Below, one piece after another: positions 48,734 through 58,194 of a stretch of DNA of 64,000 bases. This stretch comes from CBDUEF01 sp018063485 (GTDB taxonomy: Bacteria > Pseudomonadota > Alphaproteobacteria > Rhodobacterales > Rhodobacteraceae): assembly GCA_037045435.1 (NCBI GenBank), contig JBAOID010000032.1, positions 20,652-84,651 of the forward strand, written 5' to 3'. Position 1 is the stretch's first letter; the number at the start of each line of letters is the position of its first letter. Made by a program: the position numbers and the translations under genes. Below the pieces are notes generated by a model that was given only the letters and a program-made list of their open reading frames with translations, searched no databases and was not told where the DNA came from.

Positions 48734-49391
48734 CAGAATTTCCCGTGTTTCAGATAGGCATCCTGCGGGTCCATGCCGTCCAGGATGGCGCGGCGCACAT
48801 GGCTTTCGGTGGCCATGGCGGCGGTGCGATCTCTGCGCCACCTCGGCCAGAATTTCGCGCGGGAATACACACCATCCCGTCGCGGTCGCCGTGCAGCCAG
48901 TCGCCGGGGCGGATCAGCACATCGTCGATCAGGATCGGCACGATCGGTCGCCGTTGGCAGCCAGCAGCCCGACCACATCGCGCGGGGTGTGGAACGCCCC
49001 CCAGCAGGGAAAGCCCAGTCGCAGGATGAAGTTGGTATCGCGCAGCCCGCCATCGACCACGACAGCCCAGCACGCCCTTGCGGTGCAAGGTTTCGGCCGA
49101 CAGCTCGCCCATCTGCGCCACGATCATGGTTGTGCGGCTGGGCGACCCAGATGTGGCCCGCGGGGGCACTTGGACAATAGCCCCGTCCAGGCCAGCAGGG
49201 TCTGATGCGGCGTCCGCCGTCTCGTCGATCCGGCCCTCGATGGTGAAGGCGGGGCCGGTCAGAACGCCTTCGGGGTTCAGGGGGCGCAGGCGCGGCGGCA
49301 GGGTGAAATTGCGCAGGCCCATCGCGCGCATGACATCGTGGACGACCGAGGTATAGCAGCTGTGCAGTGTCGACAAGCAGATCTCAGTCAT
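48733..49391 (-). CDS. RraA-family aldolase/decarboxylase-like protein, frameshifted
   Basis: About 218 aa. It starts MTEICLSTLHSCYTSVVHDVMRAMGLRNFTLPP; the core VVDGGLRDTNF and GVFHTP-like pieces lie in a shifted frame, and RPIVPILIDDVLIRPGDWLHGDRDGMVCIPA is the family's metal-binding signature region. RraA relatives include 4-hydroxy-4-methyl-2-oxoglutarate aldolase and oxaloacetate decarboxylase, so it may cleave a keto acid here. It overlaps the mutarotase stop and the next enolase start. Confidence 0.72.
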
Positions 49392-49723
49392 GGTGAAACA
49401 CCTCTTCCATCATCGCCCACCACTCGCCCTCGGTGCGCGGTTGCGCAGCGGGTCCTGGCAGGGCATCGGTCAGACCGCCCACCATTCCTGGGTGCGTCGG
49501 ATCGGCGGCCATGATCGCCGCATCGGCGGCAAAGTCGCTGCCGTGATATTCCCAGTAGCCGAACAGGAGATTCTCCGGCTCACTTCAGGAAGATCGAATA
49601 GTTGCGTGATGTTGCAGGCGCTGATCTTGCGCCAGAATCTCCGGCCAGACGGCGGCGTGCAGCGCGCTTGTATGCCTCGATCTTGTCGGGCTTCAGTCCA
49701 ATGACCATTCCCATGCGTTGCAT
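49384..49723 (-). CDS. L-rhamnose/L-fucose mutarotase-like protein, frameshifted
   Basis: About 112 aa. It starts MQRMGMVIGLKPDKIEAYKR, includes RNYSIFLK and ENLLFGYWEYHGSDFAADAAIMAADPTHQEWW, and ends EEVFHHD with a stop at 49384, matching the RhaM/FucU-like (DUF718) family. These interconvert sugar anomers and mark deoxy-sugar catabolism. The start lies 5 nt after the enolase 2 stop and its end overlaps the RraA start. Confidence 0.75.
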
Positions 49724-49727
49724 TGTT

Positions 49728-50868
49728 CTACCCCGCTGATGTTCCGAGTGGCTGCCAGATGATCGCTTGCGCGGCAATCGCCTGCATGATCCCAGTCGAT
49801 ACCCAGACCCGCCGCGTCTGGACGGATGGGCAAGGCCGCTCCTCGATGTCGCAGCCGCGCGTGGGTGATCAGGTCAAGCTGCGGGATGTATTCCAGCCAG
49901 CGCGCGTTGGGGATGGCGCAGACCAGGCTGACATGCAGCTCCATCAGGAAATGCGGGCAGACGGCGATGTTGCAACGCCTCGGCCATGATGCGCGACCTT
50001 CAGCCAAGGGGTGATGCCGCCGATCCGGGCCACATCGACCTGCACGATGCTGCAGGCCGCCGCGCTCGCAGGTAATCGCGCGAATTGGCCCGGCGAATAC
50101 AGGCTTTCGCCCACCGCAATCGGCACGCGGGTCGCGCGCGGCAAGGCGCACATGGCCCGTCAGACGTCGTCGGCGGGCATCGGTTCCTCGAACCAGGCGA
50201 CGCCGACCTCGGCCAGCATGCGCGGCCCGGCGGAGCGCCTCGTGGCAGCGGAAAGGCCTGGTTGGCGTCGACCATCATCTCGGAAGTCGTCGCCCACCGC
50301 CGCGCGCACGGCCGACAGCCGGGCGCGGTCCTCGCGCCAGATGCGGGCTTGCCGACCTTGACCTTGGAGCCGGCAAAGCCCTGCTGCCTTGCGCCGCAAG
50401 CGCATCCTCGACCAGCGCCTCGGTCTCGATATGCAGCCAGCCGCCTTCGGTCGTATAGAGCGGGATCGCAGGCTTCGCCCCGCCGGCCAGCCGCCACAGC
50501 GGCAGGCCCGGCTCGTCGGCAGCGCAGATCCCACAGCGCGGTGTCGATGGCGGCCAGCGCGAGCGAGGTGATCGCCCCCACCGCCGTCGGCATGGGTGGC
50601 GAACAGCAGGTCGCGCCAGATCGCCTCGATCTCGTCGGCCTCGCGCCCGATCAGGCGCGGCGCAAGCGTGTCGCGCAGCAGCGCTGATCACCGCCGGGCC
50701 GCCGGTGCCGATGGTATAGGTATAGCCGGTGCCGACCGCACCATCGGCATCGGTGATGCGCGACGATCGGGGTTTCCTGCGCTGACAAAGCTCTGGATCG
50801 CATCGGTGCGCTTGACCTTGGGCACCAGGTCAACCATCACGGATTTCGACATGGGTGATGCGGGCCAT
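49728..50868 (-). CDS. enolase-superfamily (mandelate racemase/MLE) dehydratase 2, frameshifted
   Basis: About 379 aa, starting MARITHVEIRDG... at ATG 50868. The motifs, in several frames, are GAITSLALAAIDTALWDLR, IPLYTTEGGW, FAGSKVKVGKP (Lys-x-Lys base), MMVDANQAF (metal Asp), WFEEPMPADD (metal Glu) and VGESLYSPGQFARY (third ligand). The KxK motif separates it from enolase 1, so the two probably act on different substrates or catalyse different steps. It follows the ATPase gene by 1 nt. Frame breaks occur every 60-150 bases. Confidence 0.75.
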
Positions 50869-50869
50869 C

Positions 50870-51989
50870 TTACTCCACCCTCACCGACTGTGCCGGTGGC
50901 GGCGTCGAACAGATGCGCCGCGGTCCAGCGCCAGCCGGAAAGTCAGGCACCTCGCCGGGCTGGACCGAGGCGCGGGTCCGTAGCAGCTTGGCCTGCACCT
51001 CCTGCCCCGGCCAGCCGGGTGTAGATCAGGCGTTTCCATGCCCAGCGGCTCGGCGAGCTCAACGGTCAGTTGCACGCTCGGCCGCCGGGGCCGTCCTGCG
51101 CGCAGGCCGTGGCCCACCGGGCATGATATCATCGGGCCGGATGCCGAGCATGACCGCCTGGCCGTCGCGCACATTGGCCCGCAGCCGGTCGGGCACCGGC
51201 ACGTCGAGTGCCGTCAGCCAGCCGGACCGCGCCGCCCTCGATCGTGCCGGTCAACAGGTTCATCGGCGGGCGAGCCGATGAAGGCCGCGACAAAGGTCGT
51301 TGGCCGGGCTGGTTGAACACCTCCAGCGGGGTGCCGACCTGCTCGATATGGCCGTCGCTTCATGACGACGATGCGGTCGGCCAGCGTCATCGCCTCGACC
51401 TGATCATGGGTGACATAGACGACGGTGCGTCTCGCACCTGTCTGGTGCAGCTTCTTGATCTCGGCGCGCATCTGGCCGCGCAGCTTGGCGTCAAGGTTCG
51501 ACAGCGGCTCGTCAAACAGGAACACCTCGGGGTCGCGCACGATGGCGCGGCCCATCGCGACGCGCTGGCGCTGGCCGCCCGACAGTTGCGCCGGGCGTGC
51601 GGTCCAGATAGTGGCGTCGAGGCCCAGGATCTCGGCCGCCTCGTCGACGCGCGGCGTCGATCTCGCTCCGGCGACTGGCCGGCGATCTTCAGGCCGAAGC
51701 CCAGGTTCTCGCGCACGTTCATATGCGGATAAAGCGCGTAGTTCTGGAACACCATCGCGATGTTGCGCTTGCGCGGCGGCAGGTCGTTCACCACCCGGCC
51801 GCCGATCGTGATCGCGCCGCCGGTGATGTCCTCCAGCCCGGCGATCATCCGCAGCGTGGTGGATTTGCCGCAGCCCGAAGGGCCGACCAGCACCACGAAT
51901 TCCTGATGCGCGATGTTCAGGTCGATGCCGTGAACGACATCCAACGCGCCGTATTTCTTGACCACTTTTTCCAGCGTGATTTCCGCCAT
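50870..51989 (-). CDS. sugar ABC importer ATPase (UgpC/MalK type), frameshifted
   Basis: About 372 aa. The N-terminal half is clean: Walker A GPSGCGKSTTLRMIAGLE, Q-loop VFQNYALYPHMNVREN. After frame breaks near 51665-51600 the pieces ARPAQLSGGQRQRVAMGRAIVRDPEVFLFDEPLSNLDAKLRGQMRAEI and VYVTHDQVEAMTLADRIVVM give the signature, Walker B and switch. A C-terminal OB-type regulatory domain follows in fragments. It would energise the two permeases just upstream. Stop TAA at 50870. Confidence 0.85.
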
Positions 51990-51993
51990 GATC

Positions 51994-52866
51994 TTATCCT
52001 TTCACGCCGCCGAAGGTCAGCCCGGCAATCAGGTGTTTCTGCACGAGGAAGGTCAGGATCAGCGCGGGGATGATGATGATCACCGCCATGGCGCACATGC
52101 CTGCCCAGTCGATGGTGAACTGCGCGGTGAAGTCCAGAAGGCCCACCGGCAGGGTCTTGGAATTGGTGGAGCGGGTCAGCTGGCTGGCCAGCGCAAACTC
52201 GTTCCACGAGGTCAGGAAGGCGAAGACCCCGGCGGCGGCGATGCCGGATCTGGCCAGCGGGAAACTCGATCTTCCAGAAGGCCTGCCAGCGGGTGCAGCC
52301 GTCGACCTGCGCGGCCTCGGACAGTGACAGCGGGATCTGGCGGAAGAAGCCGTCGATCAGCCAGATGGTGAAGGGCACGTTCAGCGCCGACATAGACGAT
52401 GATCAGGCCGAGCTTGGTGTCGATCAGACCCAGCCTGCTCCACATGATGAACACCGGCAGCGACAGGGCAATGCCGGGCACGGCGCGAAACAGCATCAGG
52501 CCCAGGAAGATCCCGCCCTTGCCGCGGAACCGATAGCGGGCAAAGGCATAGCCACCGCGCCATGCCGATCGCCAAGGCGATGACAGTGGAGGTCAGCGCG
52601 ATGATCAGCGAGTTCATGAAGTAGCTGCCAACCGGAATGCCGACCTGTTCGGCGCCAAAGCCGAAGATCTTGCCAAAGTTCACCAGTGAAATCTCTTCCG
52701 GCACCCAGACCGGCGGCTTGGCCAGAATCTCGCGGTTGGGGCGAAAGGCCGACAACACCACCCAAAGCCCCGGCACGCACATCACCAGCATCAGCAGAAA
52801 CGTGGTCAGCCAAAGGGCCATTTTCTTGGCCTGCTTGGAGGCGCGGCTTTCAACAGATACGGTCAT
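51994..52866 (-). CDS. sugar ABC importer permease (MalG type), frameshifted
   Basis: About 290 aa. It starts MTVSVESRASKQAKKMALWLTTFLLMLVMCVPGLWVVLSAFRPN. Later frames give YVSALNVPFTIWLIDGFFRQIPLSLSEAAQVDGCTRWQAFWKIEFPL, which is the EAA-loop region, and the end GLTFGGVKG. Extra bases are inferred near 52559, 52391 and 52263. Its start overlaps the preceding permease stop (ATGA). Confidence 0.85.
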
Positions 52867-53775
52867 TCCGCACCCCCCATATACCGCCGCGCGGCGACCA
52901 GTTTGCGGTAGAAATACCAGGTGAACAGCACCGACAGAATGGTCGAGACATAGGCCATCGCGTTGGCCTGGCCCATCTTGGCCTCGTCATAGCCGACCCG
53001 CGCGATCAGGGTCCACAACAGCTCGGTCCGCCCGGCAGGGCCACCGTCGGTCATCACCGCAACCAGATCATAGGCGCGCGCTACATCAAGCGAACGGATC
53101 GCCATGGCGATATAGGCAAAGGGCATCAGGAAGGGCAGGGTGATGTGGCGAAACACCTGCCAGGGGTTGCAGCCATCAACCTTGGCCGCCTCCAAACGGG
53201 TCGCGCGGCATGGCGAAAAGGCCCGCGAGCAACAGGATGGCAAAGACCGACGTGCTCATCCAGACCTCGGCGAGCGTGATCGAGAACATCGCCAGTTTGG
53301 CATCCACCAGCCACGGGATCGCCTGATCGGTCAGGCCCAGCGATTGCAGCGCGTTGTTGACCACGCCGATGTTGTCGTTGAACAGGAACTTGAACTGAAA
53401 GCCCACCAGAATGGGCGAAAACATCATCGGAAACATCATGATGGTGCGCAGACCGCGCTGGCCCCAGGTGATCTTGTTGATCAAAAGCGCAATGCCAAGG
53501 CCAAGCAGGAACTCCAGGTTCAGCGCCACCGTAAGAAAGCCGATGGTGCGCGCGAAAGCGGCCCAGAAATCCCAATCGGCAAAGATGCGAACATAATTTC
53601 GCAGGCCGACGAAATCATACAGTGTCTGCGGTTTGGTAAGCTTGTAAGGCGTCAGCGAGGTCCAAAGCGAAAACACCAAGGGCAACGCCACCACGAACAG
53701 CATGATCGCCACAGCGGGCAACAGCAGCAGAAACGGCGTCATCTCGACGCGCCGCGTGGTCAGGGCACGGGTCAT
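52863..53775 (-). CDS. sugar ABC importer permease (MalF/UgpA type), one frameshift
   Basis: About 303 aa. The first helix is MTPFLLLLPAVAIMLFVVALPLVFSLWTSLTPY. The EAA loop LFAMPRDPFEAAKVDGCNPWQVFRHITLPFL is restored by removing one G near 53197 (PFGGGQG versus PFEAAKV). It pairs with the MalG-type permease. The signal-bearing binding protein is encoded 61 nt upstream. Confidence 0.88.
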
Positions 53776-53836
53776 TGCAGGAACCTTCAGGGAATGAGGT
53801 GCGGGAGGCGGGAGCTTCCCCCCGCACCAAGGGGCT

Positions 53837-55144
53837 TTAGTTGTAGCCCGCGTCTTTCATGATGACGGCGGCTTCGGCGGCAGCGGCGTCAAGCGCTGCT
53901 TGCGGTTCCATATCGCCCACCATTGCGGCTTGCAGTTTCGGCCAGACCACGTTCGACACTTCGATCCATTCCGCGATCAGCGGCGGGGTGAAGGCATCTT
54001 CGGCCATCGACGCCTGGAACGTCTTCATGGTATCCGCCGAGAAGGTGTTGCCAGCGGCGGTAAACTCGGCAATCGCATCATCCCAAACCTTGGTGCGGGT
54101 GGGCAACAGGCCCTTGCGCGCTTCGACCATCTGGTTGTCATAGCTGGTCAGGAAGGTCAGAAAAGACGCCGCTGCAGGTTTGTTGTCACAGGCCTCGGTG
54201 ATCGAAAAGCTGTGGCTGCCAGACCAACCGGTGCGCTTGCCGCCCGAACCTTTGGGGGCGCGGATCAGGCCGACATTGCCTGCCACTTTGGAGTTGGCCG
54301 GATCGTTGAAATACGAAGACCAGCCACCCCAATCGAGGTCCATCGCGATGGAGCCCGAGCCAAACCCAAGGCCCGTATCATCCCAGGTGTAGTTGGGAAC
54401 GCCTGCCGGAACGGCCTTGGCCTTGTAGAGATCGACAAAGAAATTCAACGCCTCAAGGCCCGCGGGCGAATTGAACGTCGGGTTCCATTTGTCGTCAAAC
54501 ATCGCGCCGCCGTTGGCCACCAGCATTTCATAGAAACGCCCGGTGATCGCCTCGTCCTTGCCAACGAACTGAAAGCCGTAGAAATCTGGCGGATTCGAGA
54601 AGAAAATCGCTTGATCCTTGACCTGTGCCCAAGTTTCCGGCGGCGCCAGATCATAGCCGTATTTGGCCTTGAAGTCGGTCTTCTTGGTCTCGTCCTCATA
54701 CAGCGACTTCTGGTAGAAGAAGTTCGACACGTCCGAATGACGCGGCAGTTGCACCAGACGGCCATTGACCGTCGAATGCTGGATCATCAGCGGCACGAAA
54801 TCTGCAATGACCTCGGGCGCGATCAGTGGCGTCAGGTCGGTGTAAATCTCACCATACTGCGGCGCAAAGGACGTGTGGTTCGACCCCACGCACCAATCCA
54901 GCGTGCCCGCCGCGATATCTTGCTTGATTTCCTTGTCCAGCTCGAAGTGGTTTTTCGAGGACACGATTTCGACTTTTGCGCCGGTGGCCGCTTCCCATTT
55001 CGGGATTTCGGCATAAAGCGGTTCGTATTGCGCGCCGCCAATCAGCTTGACGCGCAGGGTGTAGCCGGCAAAGTCCTGCGCCATGGCCGGCAGGCCCAGG
55101 GCAACAAGCGCGGTGCCCAGCACCAGAGTGGTCTTCAGTTTCAT
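53837..55144 (-). CDS. sugar ABC substrate-binding protein (SBP family 1)
   Basis: A 435-aa periplasmic protein with a clear signal peptide (MKLKTTLVLGTALVALGLPAMAQD). It has the family 1 fold: KWEAATGAKVEIVSSKNHFELDKEIKQDIAAG, LPRHSDVSNFFYQKSLYED and ITEACDNKPAAASFLTFLTS. The frame is intact, unlike its neighbours downstream. ATG 55144 follows a GGGAGGAGAGATCA leader. It should bind a sugar or sugar acid for the adjacent permeases. Confidence 0.9.
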   Translation of the reverse strand: MKLKTTLVLGTALVALGLPAMAQDFAGYTLRVKLIGGAQYEPLYAEIPKWEAATGAKVEIVSSKNHFELDKEIKQDIAAGTLDWCVGSNHTSFAPQYGEIYTDLTPLIAPEVIADFVPLMIQHSTVNGRLVQLPRHSDVSNFFYQKSLYEDETKKTDFKAKYGYDLAPPETWAQVKDQAIFFSNPPDFYGFQFVGKDEAITGRFYEMLVANGGAMFDDKWNPTFNSPAGLEALNFFVDLYKAKAVPAGVPNYTWDDTGLGFGSGSIAMDLDWGGWSSYFNDPANSKVAGNVGLIRAPKGSGGKRTGWSGSHSFSITEACDNKPAAASFLTFLTSYDNQMVEARKGLLPTRTKVWDDAIAEFTAAGNTFSADTMKTFQASMAEDAFTPPLIAEWIEVSNVVWPKLQAAMVGDMEPQAALDAAAAEAAVIMKDAGYN

Positions 55145-55191
55145 TGATCTCTCCTCCCAAAGAGGGTGCATTCCGCGCACCCGTTTCCGTT

Positions 55192-56388
55192 TCAAGTGGC
55201 GGCTGCCCGCTGCTTGCCTTGTTGTCCGGTCAAAGCCTGCGCCAGACCGAATTCTTCAATGATTGCAAGCCGATCCTGACCAAGATCGGGGGCCGCGCGC
55301 GGGCTGGTCAGGGTGGCACCGTCAATCCGCAACGGGCCGCGCAATGTGTCCAGACTGGCACTTGCGCCGGTAATATGCTGCACCATCTTCAACCGCTGGA
55401 ACGCGTCGGACGCCATCAGACCGGGCCAGTTCAGCACCTCGGCGCACCAGATGTCGGCGGGCTGCAACAGCGCCAGCCAATGGCCGGTGCCTTTGGTCTT
55501 CACCCCTGCCGCGATGATCGCCTTGATGGCATCGCGGTCGCGCATGGCTTGGCGCGGATCGGTGAACCAACGCTCCAGCCCCGGCAGGTCCAGCAGCCCG
55601 GACAGCCGCTCCAAGGACGGCGTCATCGCCAGTGCCAGCCAGCCATCGGCGGTTTGGTAAACCCCATAGGGCGCGCCCAGATAGGCATGCGCGCCGTTCA
55701 CCGCCGACCGTTGCGGCAACCGCCCGCCATCGTTCAAATGGGTGGTCAGCACCTCGAACTGGAAATCCAGCAGGGCCTCCAGCAGCGAAGTTTGCACCAA
55801 ACCGCCTTGCCCCGTGCGTGCCTTACGCACCAGCGCCGCCAGCACCCCTTGGGCCAGCGCATTGCCTGCCATCATGTCGGCAGCGGCCAGACCCATCGGC
55901 ATCGGCGGATCGCCCGCCGATCCGGTCAGCCACAACAGGCCAGACCGCGCTTGCGCCAACAGGTCTTGCCCCGGCAGATCAACCCAAGGCCCATCCTCGC
56001 CGTAACCCGAGATCGACCCGTAAACCACGCCGGGGTTCAGCGCCCGCACGTCGTCATAGCCAAAGCCTTGCCGCTCAATCACGCCGGGACGAAAGTTCTG
56101 CAACACCACATCGGCACGGGTCACCAATTCGCGCAGCATGGCGCGGTCGGCGTCATTGCGCAGATCGGCGGTAAAGCTTTCCTTGTTGCGGTTGATGGCG
56201 TGAAACAGGCTGTTGGTGCCACCAATCTCGGTGTCCGACAGATACAGCGTGCGGCACAGATCGCCCTGACCGGGGCGCTCGATCTTGATCACCCGCGCGC
56301 CCAGATCAGCCAGTTTCAGACTGCACAGCGGCCCCGACAGGAACTGGCTGAAATCCACGATCAGAACGCCGTCGAGGGGAAGGGTCAT
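55192..56388 (-). CDS. CaiB/BaiF family (class III) CoA-transferase
   Basis: A 398-aa enzyme with an intact frame. It starts LDGVLIVDFSQFLSGPLCSLKLADLGARVIKIERPGQGD, the standard N-terminal CoA-binding region. The catalytic aspartate is in DLPGQDLLAQARSGL. Class III CoA-transferases move CoA between carboxylic acids such as formyl/oxalyl, carnitine or mesaconate. The MaoC hydratases nearby suggest activation of a dicarboxylic or hydroxy acid followed by hydration or dehydration. It overlaps the SBP-like gene by 4 nt. Confidence 0.9.
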   Translation of the reverse strand: MTLPLDGVLIVDFSQFLSGPLCSLKLADLGARVIKIERPGQGDLCRTLYLSDTEIGGTNSLFHAINRNKESFTADLRNDADRAMLRELVTRADVVLQNFRPGVIERQGFGYDDVRALNPGVVYGSISGYGEDGPWVDLPGQDLLAQARSGLLWLTGSAGDPPMPMGLAAADMMAGNALAQGVLAALVRKARTGQGGLVQTSLLEALLDFQFEVLTTHLNDGGRLPQRSAVNGAHAYLGAPYGVYQTADGWLALAMTPSLERLSGLLDLPGLERWFTDPRQAMRDRDAIKAIIAAGVKTKGTGHWLALLQPADIWCAEVLNWPGLMASDAFQRLKMVQHITGASASLDTLRGPLRIDGATLTSPRAAPDLGQDRLAIIEEFGLAQALTGQQGKQRAAAT

Positions 56389-57512
56389 GCGCGGCTCTCC
56401 CGATAGGCGACGTCAAGCGCGGCCAGCGTTGCCGCCTTACTCGTCTCGCCCCGCAAGCAGGCATGCACGATATCGCCCGCGCGATCTTGCAGGCCCATAT
56501 AGCCGTCATAGCGCGGGCGCAGCCACGCGGTGTTCAGGGTCTGGCGGGTGTTGCGAAAGAAGTCATTGGTCAGGGCGTTGCAGGCATCATCCTCCCACGC
56601 CGCAGCATGCGCAGGCTGGCCACCCGAGGCGGTAAAAAGACCCTTTTGACAATCTGCCCCGGCGATCCAGAACGCATAATCCACAGCAATATCAGGATGT
56701 TTGGTAAAGGCCGAAACCGCAATGCCGGTGCCGCCTAGAACCGTGCCGCGCGGGGTGGGCTCAGTGATGCCCGGGGCGTCGTGGAAGGCCAGCGGATAGG
56801 TGCAGAACCCCTGCCGCGAGTAATTGGTATAGCCATAGCCAAAGGGCGAATAGGCCGGGGCATCGGCGTGGCGCCCCATCCATTCGTAAATGCCGATCGG
56901 GTCCAACGTCAGGCAGCGCAAATCCACCAGCGCCACAATCTCGCGCAGCAGCTCCAGCACATGGCCACCCTCAGCCGGGGCCAGCAGATGGTCGGGGTCT
57001 TCGGCAACGCCGTAGCCAAGGTTGCGCGCCATGCCGAAAAAGCTCATCAATGCGTTGATCGGGATCAGCGCAAATCCGACCCTTCCTTCTCGGGCTAGGT
57101 CCAGAACCTCGGCCCACAGCTTTGGCGCGCGGTCCAGCAGATCAGGCCGCAGGCAGGCAACGGGCGTGGCGGTGTCAATCGCCAAAGACCACTGCCGCCC
57201 GGCAAAGCTGTAAGACGGATGCGACAGCCCGACCGACCCAGCCGCCAGCGCCGCCATTTCCCCGTCGCGCAATCCGTCCAGCGGCAGCAGGTTGCCCTGC
57301 TTGGCCACCTCGCCGACATGCGGATGGTCGATCACCATCAGATCATAGGTCTCGGCCATCTCCGAAATCGGACGGTCGGCAAAGGCCTGCAACGACCGCT
57401 TTTCCCAAGTGATGCGCACACCCGGATGCGCCGCCGCATAGGCGTTCGATGTTGCGACCATCGGATCAAATCCACGGGCGTGGTCCCATGTCATGCCGCG
57501 AAGCTTAACCAC
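56385..57512 (-). CDS. leaderless extracellular-SBP-like protein
   Basis: A 375-aa protein resembling sugar-type binding proteins (YDLMVIDHPHVGEVAKQGNLLPLDGL, AIDTATPVACLRPDLL, TVLGGTGIAVSAFTKHPDIAVDYAFWIAG) but beginning VVKLRGMTWDHARGFDPMVATSNAY with no signal peptide. GTG 57512 is chosen because AAGGAGG lies 6 nt upstream; it overlaps the MaoC stop. The operon already has a secreted SBP, so this one is expected in the cytoplasm. Proteins of this type beside CoA-transferases are, as far as I know, annotated only as solute-binding proteins without tested function. Confidence 0.78.
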   Translation of the reverse strand: MVKLRGMTWDHARGFDPMVATSNAYAAAHPGVRITWEKRSLQAFADRPISEMAETYDLMVIDHPHVGEVAKQGNLLPLDGLRDGEMAALAAGSVGLSHPSYSFAGRQWSLAIDTATPVACLRPDLLDRAPKLWAEVLDLAREGRVGFALIPINALMSFFGMARNLGYGVAEDPDHLLAPAEGGHVLELLREIVALVDLRCLTLDPIGIYEWMGRHADAPAYSPFGYGYTNYSRQGFCTYPLAFHDAPGITEPTPRGTVLGGTGIAVSAFTKHPDIAVDYAFWIAGADCQKGLFTASGGQPAHAAAWEDDACNALTNDFFRNTRQTLNTAWLRPRYDGYMGLQDRAGDIVHACLRGETSKAATLAALDVAYRESRA

Positions 57513-58074
57513 GGGCGGCCTCCTTTTCGGCCATTTTTGCCTTGGCCTCATCGGCAAAATCGGCGGGGTTGCGATAAAGCGCCGTCAGCAGGTGTTCGGC
57601 ATAAAGCACCAACTCGCCTTCGCCTTTGTAGACCGAATAGCTGACCTTCAACTTGCCCATCGTTGTATTGTGGACCACCTTCGACAGGTTCTCGCGGATG
57701 GTATAAATCGTGTCGCCAATGAACACCGGCTTGATGAACCGCAACCGGTCATAGCCGTAGGAAAACGAGTTCAAGCAGTTTGTGGCGGCCAGCCCCAGCC
57801 CCAGCGAAAACACAAACGCCCCCGCCACCAGACGACGACCGAAAACCCCCTCTTCCACCGCGAACCGTTCGTCGGAAACATAGGGGTGATGGTCCATCAC
57901 CAGGCTGTTGAACGCCATCGACTCACCCTCGGCAATCGTGCGCCGGATTGACCGGATTTTGTCGCCAATCTCGAAATCCTCGAAGTGCCAGTTCTCGGCA
58001 TTCCATACGGGAATCGCGGCGTGTGCCTCGGGCAAGCCGGGCAAGCCTCTGGAATGTTTACCGATTTCCGCCAT
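57505..58074 (-). CDS. MaoC-family dehydratase/hydratase 1
   Basis: A 189-aa hot-dog-fold enzyme: WHFEDFEIGDKIRSIRRTIAEGESMAFNSLVMDHHPYVSDERFA, then LVAGAFVFSLGLGLA and YDRLRFIKPVFIGDTIYTI. In the usual hydratase motif (D...N...H) the region reads FNSLVMDHHP, so the catalytic pair may be shifted or altered. ATG 58074 follows GGGGGAAGA. It is the first gene of the 15-gene minus-strand run and is divergent from a second MaoC gene. Confidence 0.85.
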   Translation of the reverse strand: MAEIGKHSRGLPGLPEAHAAIPVWNAENWHFEDFEIGDKIRSIRRTIAEGESMAFNSLVMDHHPYVSDERFAVEEGVFGRRLVAGAFVFSLGLGLAATNCLNSFSYGYDRLRFIKPVFIGDTIYTIRENLSKVVHNTTMGKLKVSYSVYKGEGELVLYAEHLLTALYRNPADFADEAKAKMAEKEAARG

Positions 58075-58158
58075 TCTTCCCCCAAAGCGCAGCCGCATCC
58101 GGCGCAACGTCACCGGATGCAGATCAACATGCCCGCTGATGTTTCACTTGTCAAAGAT

Positions 58159-58176
58159 AATTTCATATGCGAAATT
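58159..58176. promoter_or_regulatory. inverted repeat in the divergent MaoC promoter region
   Basis: AATTTCATATGCGAAATT has perfect 6-bp arms (AATTTC/GAAATT) around ATATGC. It lies in the 120-bp gap between the two divergent MaoC genes. The shape resembles IclR-type operators, and an IclR regulator is encoded at 59711-60508. Confidence 0.45.
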
Positions 58177-58194
58177 TAACCAAAGAGGATGATC

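Noticed and set aside
53900..55147. 415-codon plus-strand frame opposite the sugar SBP gene
   Set aside because: Antisense artefact: the minus-strand protein has a signal peptide and family signatures; the plus frame has neither a domain nor a ribosome site.
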